Source: Phaeotremella fagi (lineage: Eukaryota; Basidiomycota; Tremellomycetes; Tremellales; Phaeotremellaceae). Taken from it: a stretch of 64,000 nucleotides of DNA. Shown here in pieces: positions 1 through 12,018 of this stretch. The notes under the pieces are model-generated. The model had not been told where the DNA came from and did not search any database. It worked only from the letters and a program-made list of their open reading frames with translations. The stretch is from positions 664,765 to 728,764 of the forward strand of contig BCHU01000006.1 in assembly GCA_001599715.1 (NCBI GenBank), given 5' to 3'. Every line of letters starts with the position of its first letter. Position 1 is the stretch's first letter. Position numbers and translations under genes: made by a program.

Positions 1-383
1 AACCTCAAAATCCGCCATACCCCAGCTCGAGAACCGTACTCATAAAGAGATTCAATGTTGACGTTACGTTCGCCTATCATTTTGGAAACTCCTGGTCCTA
101 GTTCTGAGGCTACTGATTCAGAGTGTGGGTCACCGTTTAGGATGGAAACTTCGGATCCTTCTTCGCTTGAAGGAGTTAGTTTGTATCAAGGGGTGGGAGG
201 GCTTACTAGTTCAATACTACTTGGATGGCGATTTTAGCTCCTCCAGGCCATTTTGGACTGTATCTTGTTAGACTATGAACGGTTTACGACGTCAGGGTAT
301 AGCTGCACTTACTCAGGTGTGTTAGGTCCGTAACCCACAAGATCTCTAGGTCCATAATCAGTGCTGTTAAGTTCAGAAGACAT
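1..383 (-). CDS. Polysaccharide deacetylase (NodB/PuuE-like), N-terminal part
   Basis: This is the 5' part of a carbohydrate esterase family 4-type gene, cut by the window edge. ATG is at 383-381. Three exons join in phase: 383-313, 257-207 and 165-1, with introns at 258-312 (55 nt) and 166-206 (41 nt). The joined product contains RDLVGYGPNTPDPKWPGG, then VVLNYEEGSE, then SLYEYGSRAGVWR. These are the characteristic opening blocks of the fungal and bacterial polysaccharide deacetylase/allantoinase (PuuE-type) subgroup. The metal-binding and catalytic blocks lie outside the window. Whether the substrate is chitin-like or a ureide cannot be decided from this fragment. The plus-strand frame across the same bases is a shadow. 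Confidence 0.85.
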
Positions 384-841
384 TTTGAAAGTGTGCTTTG
401 AGAAATGATTAGGAGTGGTGAAGGAAATTAGTTCTCTTTTGACGTTGTTGTTCAAGAATAGCAAGAAACATTTTCCACTTTTTTTCCAAAAATGTTTAGA
501 TGTAATTCCCAAGTTTATCGGGAACTGCCTAAATATTTCCAAATCCCTGATATTGAATTTCATTTGCTGAGACAAAATGCCGATGAATCAATTCATTCGG
601 GTTCTTTCGGTGGAGTCTACAAGTTACACTCCATGTCATTGGCTACACTTCCTTCTTTATGTACAACAGAGAATGACACGATGCATGTAAATGTTGGTGA
701 AGAAATGTTGCGATCGTCAGAGATGAACCAACAAATCGTTTCGTAACTCAACCAAACTCCGTAGCCCGGAAATTGTTGACTCGAAATGAAATATGACATT
801 GTGATAGATCCCAACAATCTACAACTACAATCCGAAAAGTT
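384..841. other. Intergenic: deacetylase promoter and DPAP 3' flank
   Basis: This gap lies between the minus-strand deacetylase start and the minus-strand peptidase stop, so it should hold the deacetylase promoter and the peptidase 3' UTR. Short frames exist on both strands, but none has splice sites or family similarity I can support. Confidence 0.5.
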
Positions 842-3800
842 CTAACCATGATGCAAACCTCCCCCTCTACCCCATTTCTCATCTAAGAAAGCCGTCATCC
901 ACTCGAAAAGTTCCCGATTAGCTCCCCGTTTACTAATTCCATGATCACTAACATAGTATTCAACATTAGTTTACATTTCTCAAGCCAAAAAAGCAACAAA
1001 AACGACATACGAATCCGTAAACATCCTAAAATCCCAACCTCTAACATGATTCTGCGTGAATTTATCCAACAGACTTGCTGAATTGGAGAAATGAACGTTA
1101 TCGTCACCTGTACCATGGGCTAATAAGAAATCGACACCGTTAAAAGCTGTTACGTTGTTGACTGCTGATTGGATGTAGCCTTGAGGGTTGGCTTCGGGTG
1201 TTGACATGTATCTCTCGGTGTAGATCGAATCGTAATACATCCAATTTGTCACTTGAGACGATGAATTTCAGTACCTTACGGAGGTGGTTTTTGGGAGTTG
1301 ACTTACCAGGAGCTACTGCCATTCCTAACGTGAATATCCCAGAGTCAGCTTCAAGAGTTTTAGTAGTCATATAACCACCATAACTCTAAAATTTCGTTAG
1401 CCCACACAACACAAAGCAAACTGAATCTCACGTACCCAACCCCAAATCCCAATCTTCTTTTTATCAACATAACGTCTCTTACTCATCTCCCTAGCTCCAG
1501 CAATCTGATCGACCACCTCCCAATGTCCCAAATTATCCATGACTGGATTACGCATTGCGCGTCCTTTAAATCCAGTTCCTCGTCCGTCTACGATCACGAT
1601 GATGTATTTCTTTTCGCACGCTAGGTAGTAGTGCCAATCTCTGTCGAATTTGTTGCTGACCATCTGAGAATTTGGTCCGCCGTATCTGAAGTCCGTCATT
1701 AGTACCAAGTGACTATTCAGAAAAAGGGATAAACGTACACTCTCATCAAAACTGGGTATTTCTTTCTACCAGTTGTGTCGATACCTGGTGGTAAAATCTC
1801 AAGCATATTAAGAGCTAGAATTGGATCAATATATTATCCATCCCCCGGAGTGATACATACTATATCCATCGTTCACAATAGAAGTTCTCGTGACCAAAGG
1901 TCTCATAAATTGCGCCAGCGTGGCATTAAGCTGAGCATTCCCCTCCAGGAGAACATTCAGTCCTGCATCCACATCCAAGATTCAGTTGATAATCCAGAGC
2001 ACAAATCGTAATGCAACACATACCGTTTTCTCCAGTTTCCATTAACCTCGTCCAAGGAACTTCGGGACCTTTATAATTAAGTAAATAATATCGAGAACCA
2101 GGTGAGAAGTTTACATCGAAGAATCCGTTTTGATAGGATTCTATCAGTGGTTTGAAATTCTGTTCGTATTCCGACGCAATTGATGAAGTGGGTAGTAACG
2201 CGGCATAGATGTGTCGATCAATCGATGGATTTGCAGCGACAAAGTAACTGCCATGTCGTCAACATACTTGATCTTTTGCCCTTTCACCTCGACTTACATG
2301 GTACCAGTAACTTGATCCACTGATGCTATCTTCGTAACTTCCCAATCACCTTCTGTTATCCAAATAGGTTCAGTCGAGCTGACCGGCGAGAAAAAAGCGA
2401 TATGATTATAACCATCTTTAGGTACTATATCTATATATCCAGGTAAAGCACCTTTAATAGCAATGACATCCGATCCCTAAACCAAACCAAACATCAGAAT
2501 ATCTTCTATCACCAAAATTGACTGAACTCACAATCTCAATCCAACCATCATCACCTTGTTCACCATCTTTACCTAGTATTCTAACAATTTGTCCGGTGGT
2601 TGCACCATTCTCGAACAGAATGACACTTCCCTTTCTAGAAGCTCTGTCTGTCTCTTTGACGAGAAGTCCGTTATCAGTCACCCAACCTACGTTGGTGATG
2701 ATCCTGGAAGCAAGCGGCATTTCACCTTTCCACGATAAACGGCTGTTAGCTTTGGCGGTGGACAACGTCGATCGATACGTCGATAGGGAGAAAGTATGGA
2801 CTGTGACCAAAGGATTCGGTGTACCTGGTTTGGGATATCTGTAACACAGTCAGCGATCCATTCGTACGTCAAAGTCCCCTTTACCCACTTCATATCCAAT
2901 TCTGTAGGGTATTGATACACCTTATAAGCGTCCTCCGAAGGATTATAATACTGCAGTTTATAATCCTGAACAGCCGTTTCATCACTTCTCAAATAAGCCA
3001 AAGAATCCGCATTAGGACTCCACCAAAAAGCGCCATCATCTCCGAAAACTTCCTCCTCATAAACCCAATCAGGTACACCGTTAAAAATAAACGTCGAACC
3101 GTCGGTGGTAATTCTGACCGGTGTTGGTTTAGCAGCAGCCATCTGTTCAGCTGTGATGACGTATAAATCGTTTTCTGAGACGAAAGCGATGGAATGTGAG
3201 ATGGGTGACCATTGGACTTTTGAGATTTTAGGTGGAGTAGTTGGAGGTTGGATTGGAAAGGTTAGGGAATCGGATAATCGATGGATGTAGTAATTCGAAT
3301 GTGAAGAGTATCGCCATTGTTTCACAAACGACGTAGAGAATAATACGTATTCTCGATCGGCTGATAATTTCCATCCTTGCCAGTAAAGTCTTTCACCGTT
3401 TTCATCTAAGACTTTTGATGAGTCGACGAGAATGGTGGTGATATTCCTATTTGCGACCGTTGAAAGAACGATGTTTCCATTTTCGAAATAGGAAAATGTA
3501 CCGTCTTCAGCTAATGAAAATGAATATCAACTGGTTATTACATGATGAGTTGATTGTGGACATACCTTCCTTGACCCAATCAAGGGATTGTCCACGAACA
3601 CCAAAAGTACCATTAAAAATATGATCCATTGTCATATGTCGATTCCCATTCGTGATAGCATAAGAAGGAGTCGAATAAGAGGAAGCAGCAAGTATCCCAA
3701 TCAACCCAGCTAGTACCAAAACACCAATCAAGAAGGCTAAAACCTTTCTAGATTTCTTCCTCGGTCGTAACTACGATGAACAACTTTAAGGCAACCAGTC

Positions 3801-4045
3801 ATCCAAGTTATAGGAAAAAGACTCACCCGTCTAGGTTCAACAGGATAACCATTCCCTTCTTCACCTGCCTCCATTGTTAGCTCTTCTTGGAATCTCACAT
3901 CTTTCTCAAAAGGTTCATCGTTGAGATTATCTCTGTACACTATATCTGAATCTTCGGACGCGACTGATTGCGATTTCGTGATGGGTGAATTCAAGGTGTA
4001 CTCTTCGACGGAGATTCGACCGTATTGGCCTTGGCCGGCTGACAT
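842..4045 (-). CDS. DAPB: Dipeptidyl aminopeptidase (DPP IV family S9B), type II membrane protein
   Basis: A serine exopeptidase that removes X-Pro/X-Ala dipeptides; fungal members (Dap2/Ste13) are single-pass membrane proteins of vacuole or Golgi. The start at 4045 gives an acidic cytosolic tail, a basic RRKKSRK patch, then one hydrophobic anchor (FLIGVLVLAGLIGILAA) around residues 80-105. Next come the propeller blocks PDWVYEEEVF and WWSPN. The catalytic triad is complete once introns are removed. Ser lies in GWSYGG, which is restored by splicing near 1390-1430. Asp lies in HGTGDDNVHF. His lies in DSDHGIS, restored by the intron at 948-1010. There are many short introns, including one of about 45 nt in ELDMK|YPKPG. 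The protein ends just after the alpha/beta-hydrolase domain. Vacuolar Dap2-like or Golgi Ste13-like location cannot be separated here. Confidence 0.93.
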
Positions 4046-4421
4046 CTTTGAAGGGTCGATTTATACTATATACACTGTACACTCTTGATGTCTATACTGG
4101 TTTGTTGAGAGGATGAGGTTGTTGAATTTGAAGATGAAGATGAAGATGAAGATGTTGCTGAGTGATATTGTTGTTCTTTTCTACTTATGGTTACGCTGTC
4201 AGGCACGGGCATCTCCTCCTACTCCTACTGCAACGTACCCATACCCATTGTTGTCATCTACATCTACATATCATCACTCAATTCATTTCTTTCATCTACA
4301 TAACAGATTATCAAACCAACACAATCCGTAACACAGCCAATCACTTGAGAAATCATCACAGGTGCACAGAGGAAATACATTGGAAAAGTGAACTTGGTAT
4401 CAATATCTAATCCAAGGCGCA
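4046..4421. promoter_or_regulatory. Divergent promoter DPAP/APS2
   Basis: About 376 bases lie between two divergently transcribed start codons, so both promoters must be here. The region contains the AAGATG hexamer tract listed separately. No gene is supported. Confidence 0.5.
4131..4154. repeat. (AAGATG)x4 tandem hexamer
   Basis: Four uninterrupted copies of AAGATG lie in the 5' region between the divergent peptidase and APS2 genes. This is a simple-sequence tract seen directly. It is probably part of the DPAP 5' leader or promoter. Confidence 0.9.
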
Positions 4422-5141
4422 ATGATAAAATTCATTTTAGTTCAGGTATCTATCTATCATTTCATCCAATCCATCATAACCTCGCAACCACTGACAAGCC
4501 AAAGAATCGACAAGGTAAAACGAGATTATCGAAATGGTATTCGCCGTATGACGATGATGAAAAAGTAGGTACTCCCATCTCCATGAATGTATTTATAATC
4601 ATGTCCCTAACATCCAATCAAGGTCAGATTAAGAGGAGAGATCCATCGTCTGATAGCTCCAAGAGATCAAAAATATCAATCAAATTTCGTAGAGGTATTT
4701 CAGTGTCTCCTATCATCATTTCTATCATATACTAAATTAAAAATGATTCAGTTTCGGAACGATAAAATCATTTATAGAAGATACGCAGGATTGTTCTTTT
4801 GTGTCTGTGTTGATTCGAACGATAATGAATTAGCTTATTTGGAGGCTATCCATCTATTCGTTGAAGTTCTCGGTGGGTCAAGTTCATTCATCGTGACAAA
4901 TAAAAACATAGTTGAGACTGACGACGTTTAGATGCGTTCTTCCAAAACGTTTGTGAACTAGATCTAGTGTTTTCATTCTACAAGGTGAATCAAACCCCAA
5001 ATTTCATCTTATTGCTACTTGTTAACATGTGGATAACAGGTTTACGCTATTCTTGACGAGGTATTCTTAGCTGGAGAAATCGAGGAGACTAGTAAACAAG
5101 TCGTATTAGACCGATTGGATTATTTGGAGAAGTTGGAATAA
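4422..5141 (+). CDS. APS2: AP-2 adaptor complex small subunit sigma
   Basis: Small sigma subunit of the AP-2 clathrin adaptor, acting at the plasma membrane in endocytic cargo selection. Six exons join cleanly; exon 1 is 4422-4445 and encodes only MIKFILVQ. The product is about 143 residues, matching the 142 of animal AP2S1. Diagnostic blocks are [59 protein letters not shown] and [14 protein letters not shown]. The [21 protein letters not shown] block and the AGEIEETS ending separate AP-2 from AP-1 sigma. The gene runs divergently from the peptidase and converges on COX23. Confidence 0.96.
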
Positions 5142-5399
5142 TGAGTTTGGTGTAAGGTTTAACTGACTGATTCGGACGTTGACGATTTTTTTATTTCTTG
5201 TATGATACTCATGAATTGCCTGTATTCAGCTCACTCTGTGGGGTTTCCCTTTGATGTCTGGCTCGAGAAATCTTCTGGAACATCGGTATACGTGATGAGT
5301 GTTTATCAAGGATGGATGCTAAAACATGACTGGGTTCTGGAATGGTGGAAAGTAACATATTGGACGATAGTAATACAGTACATTGAATCAATCCCAAAA

Positions 5400-5925
5400 T
5401 CACTCTGTAGGTCTCCCAGCCCGTCGATCATCCCTTCGTTGCTGCAGCTAAAAGGAACGCATATCAACAAATTAAAGCCAATGAGACATGAAAAAAAACG
5501 TACCCATTTTGCTTTACATTCACGATACGCTTTGAAGAAATCGAGACACTAAAAATAGTTAGATACCAAAAATCCATCATCGGATACCTGACTGCTAACT
5601 CACTTCATTCCTGTTATAATGTGATCGTTCCATACAATCCAAAGAGGCTTTACTAGCTGATTCACAAGGATCTAAAAACTATTCAAATAAGTATTTCAGA
5701 ATTCTATATTTGCAAGAAAGAAAATCTGACTCACTTTACTAGCAGCATGTCGACCCTATGAGAGATAGATTCGGTTATTTAACTCTCCCCATGAAAAGAG
5801 GTGAAGGCTAGACATACCTGAAATGTCCCTCTGTAGTCTGCTGGTTGTTCCAAATCCGCTGATGGAGGTGCGGGCTTTTCACTGAACGGTAAAGGTCGTT
5901 TTGAAGGTGGTACTTGAGAAGCCAT
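5400..5925 (-). CDS. COX23: Mitochondrial intermembrane space twin CX9C protein Cox23
   Basis: A cytochrome c oxidase assembly factor of the intermembrane space, imported by the Mia40 disulfide relay. The start is ATG at 5925 (MASQVPPSKRPLPF). Five exons give about 96 residues. The CHCH domain is intact: FLDPCESASKASLDC gives the first CX9C and CLDFFKAYREC the second, with ERSHYNRNE between them, typical of Cox23 rather than Cox17 or Cox19. A short basic tail (QRRDDRRAGRPTE) follows a last intron. It is divergent from the PQ-loop gene across about 290 bases, and its 3' end converges on APS2. Confidence 0.9.
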
Positions 5926-6216
5926 GATGATTTTTTCGCTCAATTCTTTCTTCAGCAAATTATTCTGCTATCGATAGATCCCTTCTCCAGCTGTTTTCTG
6001 TCCTCGAACTGTCTTTCTTGCTGGGTCTCTCTGATGTTCCGTGTAAGTTGTTACTTTTTGACAACCTCTAGATGATCACAAGATCGAATTTCTGGTACTG
6101 GAATTGAACTTGTGGAGCCCCGCACTGCACCTGACTGCATTGCCTTGACTATACACACCTACTGTACACCTTTTGATATTTCACTATCAAGAACAAGAAA
6201 AAATTAGAAGAACAAG

Positions 6217-7728
6217 ATGTCGAATGTTATAGGAACATTAGCATCTATTGGTATGGCAGTAGGGTGAGCTTCCAATGCTTCAACCGCGAAACGAAAGCTC
6301 ATTAAATACCTCCTAGTCCACCGTTGATTTACGCGGATCAGGTTGGTTACTTTGATTGAACTGGTTTGATGTATGATCACTGACCTTGAGAAATTTCTTA
6401 GGCATACAGCATAGTGAAAAAGAAGTGAGATACTCATCTGACAATTACACGAATTGAGATAGCTGACAGATTGTTTAGGGATTCTTCTGGGTTCTCTCAT
6501 GGTCAGTTTCGGCCTCTTTTCCCTCTTGGTAAGACATTGCCCAAACTGACTCCCATCGTAGATGTTTGCGGTGTAATCTTAATTGCCAACATCAGTGAGC
6601 TTCCTCCCAAGCTCTTAAAAGGAATACAAAGCTCATCACCATCTCAGTACGAATATTCTTTTGGCTTGGCAACAGATTCGAAACAGGTAACCACCACGAT
6701 CCAAACCAAAGTATCAGCAAAAGCTAACAGAACCCCCAGCCCTACTAGTCCAATCCCTCCTCCTAATCCTCTCCCAACTCCTCCTCCTCTCAATCTGTCT
6801 CCACTACGCCCCGCAACCCCAAGAACCCACAGCGTCCTATGCCCCCCTCTCCCCTCTCCCTCAAACCCCAACCCTATCCCAAGGTGGAGGACATCATTCA
6901 AGAAACGACAGTGGATCAGGCTACGTAGATATCCCACCTGTTGATCATGGAGGTGAACCTCAGACTATCAAAACTGGTGTGATATCTTCGAAAGGTCCTA
7001 AAAAGCGACCATATGAGTTCTGGCAGTGGGAGGGTTATGGGAGTTATTTGGAATTCTTGGCTGGGTTGATCGTTTCTTTGGGGATTTTGCAGATCGTTTT
7101 TGGGAGGTGGATGTGGTGAGTATCATTTTTTTTCTTTGGGTTTTGGATTTAGATTGATCGGTTGTTTGGTTAGGTATATCGATACGTAGGTTTACTCATC
7201 TCCCTTTACCAGGATAGACAAGCTGACATCAGGCAGACTTGGTTTTATAGCGTTGACAATAGGTGTGTGAATAGTCTTATTACCTAAATCTGCAACTAGG
7301 TTTCCTGATTCTCTTCCCCTGACAGAATCAACACTTCCGATACCTCAATTTATCTCCAACTACAAACGAAAAACATGTTATGGATTCAGAGAATCGACGT
7401 TAGCCGGCTGGTTCGGTGGTGATGTCTTCAAGTAAGTGCAGTGTATCAAGGTTGGAGTTTGGCATTGAAGCTAAAGTTGATCATCTCCATTTATCAGAAC
7501 GGTGTATTTCTTCCTGAGAGGCAACCCAATTCAATTTAAAGTGACGGCAATCATGACAGTGTGCTGGGATGCAGGTGAGTTTCGATGACCGGTTAGACTT
7601 GATCTCTGTGAACTGACATGAATCTTTTAGCTGTACTTGCACAAAGAATATTTTATGGATCATCACCTCCAATTAGAAGTTCTTTGGATGAAGATGAAGA
7701 AGCGCAAGGTCTAGGTGTAGGAGTATGA
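6217..7728 (+). CDS. PQ-loop repeat membrane protein (PQLC1/SLC66A2, yeast Any1-like)
   Basis: A seven-helix PQ-loop protein; the yeast and human homologues act at Golgi/endosome membranes in phospholipid asymmetry and endosome formation. ATG 6217 begins MSNVIGTLASIGMAV. After several short introns the first PQ-like loop reads GPPLIYADQAYSIVKKKDS, and the second IESTLPIPQFISNYKRKT. Other membrane blocks are VCGVILIANITRMFFWLG, LEFLAGLIVSLGILQIVFGRWMW and FKVTAIMTVCWDAAV. A Pro/Gln/Ser-rich loop (around residues 105-155) sits between the two bundles. The C-terminus is acidic (SLDEDEEAQGLGVGV). The assignment rests on the loop motifs and topology. Lysosomal amino-acid PQ-loop carriers are the main alternative but have a different loop spacing. 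Confidence 0.82.
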
Positions 7729-8729
7729 TAGAAAGAACGTAATAATGATTAATCATGCATTGCCTTGAACATTAGCAGAACATTTCCCACCCTCAACAGG
7801 TAATCCCTGAGTTCTACCATACAAAAACGTTGTCTGGATTATGATAATTTCCCTGAGAAGATTATTTTGACCTCTCGAGAAGAACATCTTCCTTACTTTC
7901 GTCCTCAACCTCTAAGTTAACGGGTGCCTAATCAAACCTTGCTTCTCTTCACTATTCACATATCTCTCTTTGTTTCCCAGAAGAATTTCTGTACACTTCG
8001 CACTCTTTTACCGGAAATGACTACTATACTTTACCTTTACCTTTACCTTTACTCCACTTGGCACTAGTACCAAATAGCGTAGGAAGGAGGTACAACAATC
8101 ACAATATTCTGGTACCTCTTCCTTCGTTCCTTGAGTATCGTTCACATTTGGATCCTTACTTTCACTTTAGACTAGTGGAAAAGATGGTTCTCCCGAATAC
8201 AGTACTTGAGAGAGGTACCAAAGTGTTATTAACGCGTTAGCGTTATAGCTCATCAATATAATTTCTTTCAATAGCAATCTTTCTATCAAGAAATACCTCT
8301 CTTGATTCCGATACTCTCTCTTCCCATACATACGTACGTTTTACGATATCGACACCAACGACTCTCATCTCTGTAAATCCTCTTTATAAAAAAACGACGA
8401 ACCCCAACCAAATATCCAAGAAAAGAAGAAGCGTACGGGATACGCGTCGATCAGGATCGGAAAAACATCCATTGAATTGAATACTCCTCCTCGTACTTCA
8501 AAATACCAAAACAAGGTTCGATCGCTTTTTTCTTCCTTGGTTTTTGGGAAAGACGGCTTTGATAGTTGTTTGTTTTTGTTGAATTTCTTCTTTCTTGGTC
8601 AACTAGTAGCTTAACGATTTTTTGGGGATTAGTCACTGTCGATCAGGACTTTTGAATAGTGGTCATTAAGTACGAAAAATCAGTATTCAATTCAAAGGAC
8701 CAGCCACCAATTCAATCATTGCCACCACC
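7729..8729. other. Long intergenic or leader region
   Basis: About 1 kb without a supportable gene lies between two plus-strand genes. It holds a (CTTTAC)x4 tract at 8029-8052 and pyrimidine-rich and purine-rich patches near 8380-8440. It probably contains the 3' UTR of the PQ-loop gene and a long 5' leader for the next gene. Short frames here have no recognisable content. Confidence 0.5.
8029..8052. repeat. (CTTTAC)x4 tandem hexamer
   Basis: Four exact CTTTAC copies lie upstream of the Ser-rich gene starting at 8730. They are seen directly; any function is unknown. Confidence 0.9.
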
Positions 8730-10575
8730 ATGTTAGGTCAAGCACCAATCTTTCCAACTCGAAGTTCATCAAGACAATCATCATCCACATCATCCTCCCC
8801 AATCTCTTATCTTTCCAGGGATGAAAGGACGAGGATGAGTGTCTCTTCCAACTCCACGAATTCAAGGTCGTCCATCATGTCACGATCAACTTCTGCCTCT
8901 CTGCCCTCTAGATCACCTTACACCCCTCGAAGTTCTACTCTATCTTCTTCAACAGTTTCAACCGAATGGGGGAGATTGGATACACCGTTAACAGGGGATT
9001 TCAATGATGTCTTCACAAATTCCGGAAGATCTGATTGGGGTTGGGGATCAGACGTGGTGATCATAGGTAAAGAAGATGACCCGTATTCAACCTCCATCCC
9101 ACATAAATCAAGAAACATCTCGTCACCCGCCCCACCATTAAAACTTATTGTGGAATCCCATTTCCCCCAAACTCCCTCTCGATCATTGAAAAAACAAAAA
9201 TCCTCCACAAGGCCATTCAATCAACCTTTCTCAATCCCACCACCAATCTTCTCAACTCCACCACATTCAAACGTCATCTCTCTAGATGAAGAAGTTTGTC
9301 CGGACGATTCACCAACTCTACCAACTACTTCATTACCTTTCGATGAAAGATCGAAAGGCTTCTCGACACCTGAACCCCGACCTCCGATATTATTTGATCG
9401 CCAGTCTGGTGAAGGATTTGGGTATTCGGAGAAGAAGATTGGGAAGATGAGGGAATTGAGGGATGGGGATGAGGAGGGGTTGGTTGGTTCGGTCAAAGGT
9501 TTGGCGTTGGTTGGGACGGAAGATATATTCACTGAATATCCATTCCCAACATGGCAAGGTGAGTCCCAATAGACCATTTGGGAATTGAAACTAACACTAT
9601 CAAGGTCATTCCCGAGTTTCCTCATCATCATCATCCTCATCCTCCCTGACCCCTTCCTCAATAATCAGTCCAAACGGTAAACGACCCTCGATCCCCAAAC
9701 GATCATCCTCAACAAAACTACGTGCACCAATCCCACCAGCCCGCGGATCATCGTTAAAATCATCAGAAAGAAACAGATCCTTCTCAAATCCCATCCCGTC
9801 ACCCACTGGTCATACCCTATCAACCACTAGTCGACATTACTCTTCATCCCTCAAACGTGCTAGTACACCTTTGACACTTCAGAGTATTTGTGAAACTCCA
9901 CCACCAGATGAGATTGAACATTGGTCAACTGAAGAGGGATACCCTTTTTTTCTAGCTTTACGAAATAATTCTGATTCGAATGCTAAAGGATATCAATTGG
10001 CAAGAAGGAATTCATTACCTAATCTCTCGAATGCATTGTCGAGATATGGTTTAAGAAGAACTCGATCTCAGTTGATGATTCAAAAATCTGAATATAGATT
10101 TAGATCAGGGGAACGTCAAACTGTTGAATTGGCTTCACCTCAGTTGGGATCTAGGAATTTAAATCGAATGCAGAAAGATTGGGAAAGGATTGAAGCGCTT
10201 GAAGCTATTTCCTTCGCTTTGACTTGGGAATGGCCTAGTCCACCGATAGATCTTCCATTGGAATTGAAGAAGAAATCCAGGGTATGTCTTAACAATCCAT
10301 ATGACGAATTTTCACTGATGAACTTGAAACAGAGTGCTAGAAGTTCGTTGGAATCTGAATTGGTAGTTACACCATCATATGTTCCATCGTCTACGATCAT
10401 TTATCCAACCGTCGAAGATTATGGTATCGGTAATCCAGGAATGACAGCTTCGAATTCTATCACCGTTTCTTTGGACGAAGTTGGTTTGGTCACTCCTAAA
10501 GATGAACTCAAGAGTTTCGGGTTGATGAGTGATTTTGGGAAGATGATTGGGGATGAGGTTAATGTGTATTTATAA
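8730..10575 (+). CDS. Unrecognised Ser-rich protein
   Basis: I do not recognise this protein. ATG 8730 opens a Ser/Thr/Pro-rich, probably disordered N-terminal third (MLGQAPIFPTRSSSRQSS). A clear intron (GTGAGT..CAAG) near 9560-9605 joins YPFPTWQ to GHSRVSSSS. The second half has more folded-looking sequence: ETPPPDEIEHWSTEEGYPF, RYGLRRTRSQLMIQKSEYRF and RIEALEAISFALTWEWPSP. A possible second intron at 10282-10332 is 51 nt and has no in-frame stop, so both spliced and unspliced forms read through to the stop at 10575. Ser-rich tracts and RRxS-like sites suggest a phosphoprotein. That is inference only. Confidence 0.7.
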
Positions 10576-10805
10576 TTTTTGGATTTAGGGTTATTTGTGT
10601 ATAGTACTTATTCAAGTTAGATGGTTTTTATCTATTACATTATTGGGCTTCAACGTTTATGTTTATGTTGCTTTATGATACATGTTTAACGAAATTCAAG
10701 CTCAGATGCATCAACTAAAATTCATTTTCATCATCAACTACAGAAACTATTAAAATCCTCCACCAGATCACACAGTACGAGTACATACATTATGTACACA
10801 AACGA

Positions 10806-11297
10806 TTATCTAGCTTTCTTAGCAGATTCGCCGTTACCACCACCATGGCTCTTACCGCCGGACGCACTCCCTTTCCCACTACTAGTACCTGCTTTACCGC
10901 TCTTTTCACTCTTCGAATAGATATCGAAACTTTGAGTACCTGGATAATTTGCTGACAACCATTGTCGATCTTCACGGCTCCATTCTGTTGGATTATCGTG
11001 AGATTCTACTGTATCATTGAAAGTAGAAGGATATTTTTCTGTTGCGTTTCCGGAACCATGTCTGTGAGAGTGGTGGTGGTGGCGTTTACTTGCTTTAGTT
11101 GTTCGTTGTGCACCTGAAGAAGTTTCGTTTGAGTACAGGCGTTCGGTGTAATCAGATTGGTATTGACTAGTTTGTTTTGACATTTCTGTTGGTTTTTCTG
11201 ATGTCGTTCTACTTGGTGGGATAATTGCAGTATGTGTTGAGTGTAAGAATGAAGAAGTCTTGAGTTCGTCTTTATCATTAAATATACTGCACTGCAT
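10806..11297 (-). CDS. Unrecognised small His/Ser/Gly-rich protein
   Basis: A single-exon frame of 163 residues with no family I recognise. It carries a basic His run (KRHHHHSHRHG) near residue 75, a short ordered-looking block (TEWSREDRQWLSANYPGTQ) near residues 105-123, and a Gly/Ser/Lys-rich tail ending SAKKAR. The ATG at 11297 could be replaced by an internal Met. It converges on the Ser-rich gene. Low complexity means the frame could be a lineage-specific protein or, less likely, a transcript leader frame. Confidence 0.5.
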   Translation of the reverse strand: MQCSIFNDKDELKTSSFLHSTHTAIIPPSRTTSEKPTEMSKQTSQYQSDYTERLYSNETSSGAQRTTKASKRHHHHSHRHGSGNATEKYPSTFNDTVESHDNPTEWSREDRQWLSANYPGTQSFDIYSKSEKSGKAGTSSGKGSASGGKSHGGGNGESAKKAR

Positions 11298-12018
11298 GTC
11301 TTCCAGCCTTCCAATGAATATTTTTAATATCCTTTGTGGGTCGTTTTACCTTTGTTCACTGTCATGCGTCCTCCCTTTCACCTTCATACACCGCTCTTTG
11401 AACAATTGAAAGTCTCAATCAAAAGTAATCGGTCAACACTTTTATGAAAGCGTAGAGAGGCTCAATTTCTGTTTCCTCAAGCTCAAGAATCACGTTACTG
11501 GACATACATATTCGGACTAGTTACAACGAGTCTCACGTCATATACAAATGACCTTCTTTTTATGTATCCATTCGGTAAGTGAGAAGACTGTTATCTATCG
11601 GTCAATATAAATTAGCACTAGAAGACAAATTTGAATGGTTGAATTAAATTCGGGAAATGTTTTTCTTTGTAAAGAAGCGATATACGAGTGTATAGTACAA
11701 GCTGAAATCGGCTTCGTAAAGAAGACAGTCGATGAGAGCGAAAGAAAGCTGTTTCTTTTTTTTTCTTTTCCGCCAGAAACTTAATTCGCCACTGCAGTAT
11801 TATGTATTTTTCCAATACAGTAAACTGCGAACCCCCTTCAGTATTGACACATATCCCACACTTCTACGTACCTCCCTCGCATCACCACCAAATGAGTTGT
11901 GGTTCAAAATCTTTTCTCAGAGCGCCACAATGAATGAAATTTCTTCGTGAACCATAAATACGTCTACATAAAACTCGTACCATTACTATATCTACAGTAC
12001 ATCTATTTCATAACCCAA
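11298..12018. other. Intergenic region, no gene seen
   Basis: About 720 bases lie between the small His-rich gene start and the glycosyltransferase stop. I see no supportable coding exon. Two copies of a TACAGTA heptamer occur (11816-11822 and 11993-11999). Confidence 0.5.

Noticed and set aside
55..237. Plus-strand 60-codon frame
   Set aside because: The minus strand here encodes a spliced polysaccharide deacetylase with clear motifs, so the plus frame is a shadow.
492..746. Plus-strand frame containing GSFGGVYK, like a kinase glycine loop
   Set aside because: No other kinase motif follows in any frame and no splice sites connect it; judged coincidental.
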